From Malachius bipustulatus (Eukaryota > Arthropoda > Insecta > Coleoptera > Melyridae), in NCBI GenBank assembly GCA_910589415.1, contig OU342630.1:76194186-76258185 (forward strand): a stretch of DNA of 64,000 bases, given 5' to 3'. Positions within the stretch are counted from its first letter, which is position 1. Each line of letters begins with the position of its first letter. The notes beneath the pieces were generated by a model. That model was not told the DNA's origin, ran no database searches, and saw only the letters and a program-made list of their open reading frames with translations. A program made the position numbers and the translations under genes. Positions 57,641-64,000 of this stretch are shown in pieces.

Positions 57641-58980
57641 TCGTCCTCCCACATGTCTTTCCGCGGGAGAAGGACCTTATAAGCAGAGTGGCTCATGATG
57701 GTCTTAGACATTATGTCCGAGGGACTCATGCAACAGTATAAACTGTGACTTTCTATGTCATTCTCATCCAGTAACCTGGTTCGCTCCAAGTTTGCTTGTT
57801 TTCAGTATAGTCAATGGAATTAAGAATCAATGGTCACTTTGATGTTTCAAGTGTTATTAAAAATTGTTTGTGCACAGAAGATCTTCTAGGTTGAATAGTG
57901 TAAATGCACAACCATACAATATATTACGTGTTAACGAGGTTTGCTTATTATATTAAAATGAAGAAATCTGCAAAACTATAAAATGCATAATGAATAAAAA
58001 AAGATTAGCATGATTGTGATGAATCATCGGCAATTAATGACAAATTAATCGACTACTTGTTACAGTGATAATATCTGGATGATAAACTACTGGCTACTAA
58101 GTATCACTCATCTCCATCTTCTTCATAGTGGAGAGACTGCAATTTAACTGCTTAGGACTCTCCTCTCATGTGTGACGCAGCAACACCACAATGCCCGGAT
58201 TAGGAGTATTGCTTTGGCTTCGATTGCAATCATTCTTGTGTTTGCCACACCACCGAGCTAATACCCTTGGAGAGGAAACATGGAGAGCATTCGACTACTG
58301 GGGGAATGGACACAATCTGTAGAGTAGATTTGCGTTCATTCAGTAGCAGAAGTCATTTACTTCTTAGATATTAAGCATTTTTGCAAATACATAGGTAGGT
58401 AACTGTTTGAATTTATTATGTATATTACGCATCAAAGATGTTTAAACTTATCAAGATTATGTTTTTATACATTGTTAAATTGACTACCAGAAAACTAGAA
58501 TCAATTTTAAACAAAAATAGAAAAGAAATTCATTGGAGTGGACTACTCGTAAAAAAAAACATATTAAAATTTAAAATAAAACTCATATTAACAAAAAGAA
58601 TGAAGCTCAGAACAGAATTCCTTTCGCGTCAAATGGTCAAGTCTGCTGTTAACACCAAAATTTTTCTTAGGTATACGCATTTGAAAGTTATTATCAATTT
58701 GACATTACATTTTTCAAATTTATTCCATTCAATAAACCATGAGAGAGTTATTTATACCTAAGTAGTTTCAATTCTATCGTTGCATCAAGTCTTAATTGCG
58801 CTCGCTCTGTTGTAACTTTTTATCAGGCACCTGAATTGTCCCATGTATTGGATGGAAATCTTCCTGAACTACTTACAGATTACCAAGGCACCTAAACATC
58901 TAAGGGAATCTGGCAGCAACAACACCATTTTTGAAACGCCCTTTTTATATAAACTTTGGACTACTCAAGTGAATTAACCT
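57641..58980. other. intergenic, no gene recognised
   Basis: The 107-codon ORF 58438-58761 is Lys/Ile/Leu-rich translation of AT-rich DNA and has no domain. A GC-balanced patch at 58160-58340 is unidentified. A plus-strand TTTTATT at 58983-58989, read as AATAAA on the minus strand, is the poly(A) signal for the exon at 59153. Confidence 0.3.
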
Positions 58981-58983
58981 TGC

Positions 58984-58989
58984 TTTTAT
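58984..58989 (-). terminator. AATAAA poly(A) signal for the 59153-59269 gene
   Basis: AATAAA on the minus strand, about 165 nt after the stop codon and within an AT-rich 3' UTR. It is the nearest downstream exact hexamer I noticed apart from AT-rich near-matches. Confidence 0.4.
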
Positions 58990-59152
58990 TATAAACCGCT
59001 CACGATAATAATTAAAGGAGTTTTAATCAATGATAAATAATAATAAACAAACAACGTTAGAACACATTTTTACAAACCACTTAAAAAATTATCATTACTG
59101 GTTATCCGGCGCATATAAATAAATATTCCATCCATCCAAGATGTCCATTAGG

Positions 59153-59269
59153 TCATCCATAATAAAGTTTGAGCGTTTCATGGTCTTGGCTTGAGCAAGT
59201 CATCGTGACATCGTTATCGGCATAGTGACGTGACAGGGCTACCAAATCATCCTCACCAGCAGGGGACAC
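59153..59269 (-). CDS. terminal exon of an unrecognised minus-strand gene (38 codons and stop)
   Basis: On the minus strand a classical acceptor (tttattgtgttccag) precedes 59269. The 117-nt exon reads VSPAGEDDLVALSRHY, ADNDVTMTCSSQDHETLK, LYYG and stops at TGA (59155-59153). The other two frames hit stops within about a dozen codons. The composition is much more balanced than the flanks, and AATAAA lies about 165 nt downstream (58989-58984). The peptide is acidic and hydrophilic with one Cys. I do not recognise the family. The rest of the gene must lie to the right, possibly beyond the window, and no earlier exon is clear. Confidence 0.6.
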   Translation of the reverse strand: MSPAGEDDLVALSRHYADNDVTMTCSSQDHETLKLYYG

Positions 59270-61150
59270 CTGGAACACAATAAACACCCTGTCAATCATG
59301 AATTCTAACGACTGTGGAACTAAGTTCGAATCTTCAAAGTGGAGGCGTCAAACTGTCTGATGGGAAATATATTGCAATATTAGAGGAATTTCTGTCGGCA
59401 TGACTTCCACCATAATTTGTTCTGCTAGAGGTGAGAAAAGCGACTTAATCACAGGTCGTTTAGTTGTAATTACCAGTAATTTGTTTTAAATTATGCTCTC
59501 TATAGTAAGCAATGTGCAATGTATAAAATAGAATTATTAAGACTGGTGAGAGATATTTTTTCAAGCAAGTGAATACTTTAATGTATCCGCGTCAACATTT
59601 TTTTTCTCGAGAGTGAAATGCGATTTTAAATTACTTACCAGTAGAGCCCCTATACCTATAACACCAGCCAAATTTATATAAATAGAATAACAATAATATA
59701 ATTATTAATACTGCTTTCCATCCCACATGTTACAAACGATCGCTTTATAATTTTATTTTCCTCCGAGCAACTGTGGCAATTATTAATAATAATACCTGGT
59801 GTATAGCTGAATAGCTGAGGCACAGGGTGGCTTTTGAATTTTAAGCTGAAACGTAAACATGGCTACAGAAATGACTCCCAACTGCGCTGCGGGCACACAT
59901 CAAGGGTAGATAAAACCCCAGTGAAAGGAAACAACAAAAGGAGTTCCCTCCGGACATCGTTCCAGGATTCCCCCGGCTGCAAAATCTCTCAGTTAATTAA
60001 TTCTTGGTATAACCGCGAATTGTACACAGCGCTGTAGCATTTTTCTTCCACTGGGAACTCATTAGGCAGTCAAAATAAGATGCAAAGACAACGAGGAAAT
60101 TTAATTGCGTGTTTTCCTCCGTATTTCCTTATTTAATTAAGTAAGTATATATGAAAATAAAAGGAGAATTGTGATTACTGAGTAGGTATTTTAGAAGTTG
60201 ATGTCGTTGATCCCCTGAGATGAAAAAAAGTTCCTTATCTTAACAAATAAGCGCTTCATTAATACTTTGATGAAACTCAAATAATTATTAAGCAATGTTT
60301 TGGTTTGGTACTTTAATAAAGTTTGATCTTCCATCATGTACCTAATGAAGAAAGGATGCCCATGCACTGAACAGCCTTTCCACTTGCACCATGCGCAATA
60401 ATATATGTAATACTTAGTTGTGTAAAAATAACATTTAGCTATCTGTAATACCTACCACATAATCCTAAAAGCATGTCTTGAACTTTAAAAACATAATTTA
60501 AATGACATTAGGTATATTATAATACAGAAAATCTTTGGTGTTATTGAAGGTGTCAATTTTTTCTTCAATCATACATAAAAGAACAGTAAATATTCACATG
60601 CCACCACAAACACATTTAAATCTGCTGTTTCATTCACTTCTGAATTCTGAAGACGGTGTTACATATACTTTGAATGACTTCTATTCCTCTATCAGGTCCA
60701 TCATCAAACGGTCTCACATTTATGAATACATGTAAAATTTGTTATGACACGTATTATGATATATGGAGAAACAGACCCATGATGACTTGAAACTATTTCT
60801 TTCTTGAGGTGTCAATCTGACAGAGGACGAGCACAGCAGGGCAGTTTAGAAATCAAATAATAAAACGCAATGCCTGTTCAGAAACTGCGAAAGATTGAAT
60901 CTAAGAAAAAATGTATAAAAAGGAGAGAAGAGTATAAAAAATTGAAATTTTAGAAGAGGGAGCAAAAGCACTTCCCATCGATATAATTTAAATAATTTTT
61001 TTCAGCCATTGAACTCTGCTATTTGATTTTTAACTTCACCAAGACAAGTTGTGCCTTACAAATCACTCTACCCTTATTAAGTAATTTATTCGTTTAATAT
61101 TTTAAGTTGTAAGTATAAAAAAAAAATACTTGATTTGAAAACATAAATTT
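59270..61150. other. probable intron or upstream region of the 59-kb gene; GC-richer island at 59.83-60.13 kb
   Basis: The island (CAACTGCGCTGCGGGCACAC, CCTCCGGACATCGTTCCAGG, CCCCCGGCTGCAAAATC, AATTAATTCTTGG) is unique here and carries homeodomain-like TTAATTAA cores. ORFs 59834-60037 and 60535-60735 have no domain and no splice context. The rest is AT-rich. Confidence 0.3.
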
Positions 61151-61236
61151 AAAAAAAAACTTGTTCAGGAATCGAACCCGGGATCCCTGAATCACGGGAC
61201 CCCAGACCAAGCACCCCTTTAACCGGTAGGCTATCG
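61151..61236 (-). ncRNA. tRNA-like / SINE-like unit with A box, B box and T-run
   Basis: On the minus strand the unit reads TAGCCTACCGGTTAAAGGGG (A-box-like, about 61235-61214), then GGGTCCCGTGATTCAGGGAT and GGTTCGATTCC (perfect B box, 61178-61168). It ends in AAG plus a run of nine T (61159-61151), a Pol III-type terminator. An anticodon-arm-like stem (GTCCC/GGGAT) and a T-arm are present, but acceptor-stem pairing is not convincing and the would-be anticodon loop has 8 nt. It is therefore a decayed tRNA or, more likely, the head of a tRNA-derived SINE. ORF 61149-61337 crosses it and is not a gene. Confidence 0.55.
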
Positions 61237-61616
61237 ATATCTTGATTTATTACGTATGGTTGGTTATTCATTATTGTGATATACGCAAGGTGTTGCATCA
61301 CATACTGTGCACAACTGAAATACGTTCTCGAGCTCATTTAAAGCAAAACCCTATGAACAAACATGCAGTTCTAGGTATATGGTTACCGAGCTGCAGCGTT
61401 GAAGTTGATTTAACGTAGGAGGCCATGTTTTCAAAATTGATACATTTATGTTATTAAAACTTTCAACTTAATTTCTGGAAGCTTGTAGCTCGGTAATCAT
61501 GCAACCATGGAGAATTGGATGTTTGTTCATGTAGGATATTTTTTGCTTAAAATTTACTTAAGTTTCTACAGTATATAATGCAACACCCTGTAATTAATTA
61601 TCGATATGAAAGCAAA

Positions 61617-61670
61617 CTTGGGCGAAAATAATTAAATTCAGATTTATAATTTCAAATCCATTCGCCCAAG
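61617..61670. repeat. 10-bp perfect stem with 34-nt loop
   Basis: CTTGGGCGAA at 61617-61626 pairs with TTCGCCCAAG at 61661-61670. It lies just past the 3' side of the Jockey-like LINE on its coding strand and might be its 3' UTR hairpin. Confidence 0.7.
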
Positions 61671-61689
61671 ACACGTCACAATCATCAGG

Positions 61690-63645
61690 AACTACACAGG
61701 ATCTTCAGTTTTCTCATTGAGGTCTCAAGTTTCCTCCTTTGCCTCGATCGGTTGTTTTTCCTGATGGGTTTTGGGTGCATGTGTTGAGTTTTCTTAGCCG
61801 TGGCCATGCATGATTTCAAGCTTTCTCCGACGTGTCACGTCACTAAGTTCTGTCACTAAGTCACTGTCACTTTGAGGTTTCACTTTGAGCGTCTCTGTCA
61901 CTCGAGGATTTGCTTTCGGGGTTCGTTTGTTTCGCAGCAGTTTTGGGGATTTCACTTGAATGTTTCACTGTTTTCTTGGTGTCTCGATCTGCGGTTAGAG
62001 AGTGTTCTTTCTTTTTGGGTTGATGCCGTGTTCTTCGGGGTAAATTCTTACGCTGAATATGTCTTATCTGTTTTTGTTTCCGTGAGTCGATCCATCTATA
62101 GCTTTCCTTACTGTTGGATTTTCGTGGCATTTCATTGTCTTCACGAGCCTGAGGGTCTGCGTCATCACTTGGAGTCTTATTTCGTCCCTGACTTGTTCGT
62201 TGGTCACGAAATAGACCTACCTCGATGGCGCGTTGACTGCCATCCTGGCATTTTGTTTATTACCCTTTGTGCACCTGACCTGTTTGACTTTGGTCTTTGC
62301 CAAGTCGTTCCAGCATAGGTTGCAATGGGTATTGCATTGTCTTGATTACCTTGATTTTGTTTTCCGGGCTCATCTTACTTTTTCCTGCAATTAGTGAGTA
62401 GAGCAACCCGACTGCCTGTTTGATGATTTTTTGTATCTTTTTGACTTGCTTTGAGAAGTTGAACCGTATAGGATCATTCTAAAGTATTTGGTTTCTCTTT
62501 CCAATAATTTGATTTTCTTCCCGTTGATTGTCATTTCCTCGAATTTCTGTCTCGTTCCTCGAGTTGAGCTCTGAAGTAGACTCCGGTGGTTTTGGTTTCG
62601 TTGACTATATTTCGCCATTTTTCGAAATATTTGGTTAATCGGTCGGTTTCTTACACGATTCTGGTCTCTCCACTGGAGTAGTTGGTCACGTCTGCTAATT
62701 GGGCTATTTTGCATTATTTGGGTTTGAGAAGTTCTGTGTAGAGATTGTAGAGGTTTGGGCCGATTACCGAGACTTGGTGGACTCCGGCTTCTATTCTCCT
62801 TGTCATGGATTTCGTGTGTTCGGTTTTGGCGTATCTAAAAATTTCTCTCATTCTCAAGTACAATCTCTGATCAGAGATTTTCGTTGATACCGAATTTTGT
62901 AGACCCGACCTTGATTCCAAACCTTGTCAAATTCCATTTCGATGTCAAGGAATATTGCACCTGTCAAGATCGATCTGTTGATGTTATCGTTTTCGTTTTG
63001 GGTTATTCTTACTACTTGGTAGACTGCAGAGACTTATGAATTCAAACTGATGGTTGGGGATGCAGTTGAGTCTCTCGGTTTCTTCTTTTGTATCCATTGC
63101 AGGATGACTCTTTCCACCACTTTGCTCAGGGCTGGGAGTATGCTTATCAGTCTCTAGCTCTTGGCATCGTTTCTAGTTTTTCCGCGTTTCGGAATAATAA
63201 TAATCTGTGGATTTCCTATGCTAGGGATTCTTTGGGATGGTTGGTGATTTTCGCAATTTCCCTTCTGTTTTTAAGGTTTTTCGGGATTCTCAAGGTCTCG
63301 TCCCCGTCGGTTTCCCTGAGATCGTCGTTGGTATTCTTTTTTGCGGTTCTACCATTTGGATGTATGTCAAGTTTTTCGTTGTCGCCTTGTTTGGTTTCAA
63401 ATGCTGTTCCAATTGATCGCCGAACGCTTCAGCTTTGTCTTACGTGAAATTGATGGTTTGGTTTTTGGTTTCTAGGGGGGCAGTCTCGCTCTGATGAGAA
63501 GTGTCTCTTATTGGTGATCATCTTTTCCACGTCTTTTGAGATTTTCTTTGTTTCTGCTGTTTTCGTGGTTTTTGCTTATTTGGCGATCGCTGCACTGATG
63601 GCTTCCTCGAGCTTCTGCGTCGCCTCTTGTATGTCATCGGCTTAA
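61690..63645 (-). mobile_element. Jockey-like LINE ORF2, 5'-truncated and degenerate (about 1.95 kb)
   Basis: Read on the minus strand across several frames. First comes the linker before the RT (DIQEATQKLEEAISAAIAK, 63.63 kb). Then RT blocks: IIIIPKRGKTRNDAKS and LPALSKVVERVIL (about 63.21-63.09 kb), AGVHQVSVIGPNLYNLYT (about 62.77 kb, normally G-x-P-Q-G-S-V-L-G-P), LADVTNYSSGET (about 62.69 kb, the Y-A-D-D site) and FEKWR (62.63 kb). The thumb follows: TINGKKIKLLERETKYFRMIL, then a TNEQVRDEI block and a Lys/Glu-rich tail. The catalytic Y-A-D-D reads L-A-D-V, so the second Asp is lost, and there are stops and frameshifts. The plus-strand ORFs over it (61872-62318, 62699-62887, 63088-63447) are antisense shadows. 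Confidence 0.88.
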
Positions 63646-64000
63646 ATTGTCCGCAAACAATAATTGTCTTAAATTGGTAATTACCTAATTTTTCTTATTT
63701 TGATTGTGCGATATTAGGAAAATGAAAAAAAAAAGTATCCTTAGTAAATACTAGTAAATTATTTACAATAAAGCAACATTTAAGTACCTACTTCATTTTA
63801 CAAACCTAAAAAAATAAACACGAAATTTTTTTATGATTCATTACTCTGAAATCTCTTTCGAAGGAAATTTTATACGAAATTACCTTTTGAGATATTATGT
63901 TAGGTGGGTACTACTTATCATCTTACGAAAATATTACTAATGTTAAAGTAATCTTCCAATTTCAACTGAAAACTGAAGCATATTTAACTGGATTTCCTTC
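63646..64000. other. AT-rich flank, nothing recognised
   Basis: A sharp change in composition at about 63645 marks the truncated 5' junction of the LINE. Nothing beyond it is identified. Confidence 0.4.

Noticed and set aside
58438..58761. 107-aa Lys/Ile-rich plus-strand ORF
   Set aside because: Composition matches random translation of AT-rich DNA; no motif.
61872..63447. Plus-strand ORFs of 148, 62 and 119 aa
   Set aside because: Antisense to the Jockey-like LINE, whose RT motifs are on the minus strand.

Overview
The window reads as nuclear DNA of an insect with a repeat-rich, AT-rich genome. Exons are short and bounded by GT/AG introns, one gene is split over tens of kilobases, and most of the rest is transposon debris. 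There are no bacterial operons, no ribosome-binding-site logic and no CRISPR array. The order is not fixed by what I can see. Words such as TAGGTA and TACCTA are extremely common, as in several large insect genomes.

The one gene I recognise is orthodenticle (otd/ocelliless, the insect Otx gene) on the minus strand. Four coding exons can be joined in phase: a tiny start exon (24278-24315), an N-terminal exon (12064-12230), and two exons that split the homeodomain at its conserved 46/47 intron (11825-11976 and 1462-1625). The joined product is 169 residues plus a partial codon and runs off the left edge. A likely 5' UTR exon ends at a splice donor at 40278, beside a CpG-rich block (40.53-40.70 kb) that could be its promoter. 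The introns (about 10, 12 and 16 kb) hold nearly all of the left 40 kb: unique GC-richer islands that could be enhancers, and a dense layer of foldback transposons. One intronic island carries four K50-homeodomain sites (TAATCC/GGATTA), the type Otd itself binds.

Two other host genes are visible only in part. On the plus strand, two phase-0 exons (43964-44056 and 44394-44501) encode an unrecognised protein. On the minus strand, a terminal exon (59153-59269) with a stop and a poly(A) signal downstream ends a gene that lies mostly to the right.

Mobile DNA dominates. (1) Many palindromic elements have TA-flanked CAGGGTG...CACCCTG ends, several nested in one another; one (32411-33952) still encodes the DUF4817-type helix-turn-helix start of a transposase. 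(2) A pogo/Tigger-like element (36087-36921) keeps the start and end of its transposase. (3) A 2.07-kb near-perfect foldback with a TAA duplication (5309-7373) and a 241-bp MITE with a TAA duplication (34651-34891) look PIF/Harbinger-like. (4) A mariner/IS630-like DDE fragment lies at 13.5 kb. (5) Four degenerate LINE pieces are present (46.2, 53.8, 57 and 61.7-63.6 kb); one has a clean 8-bp target duplication and a (TAC)n tail, and one is a 1.9-kb Jockey-like ORF2. (6) A tRNA-like/SINE-like unit with A and B boxes and a T-run lies at 61.16 kb. The right third (45-64 kb) is intergenic sequence with LINE pieces and the edge of the 59-kb gene.
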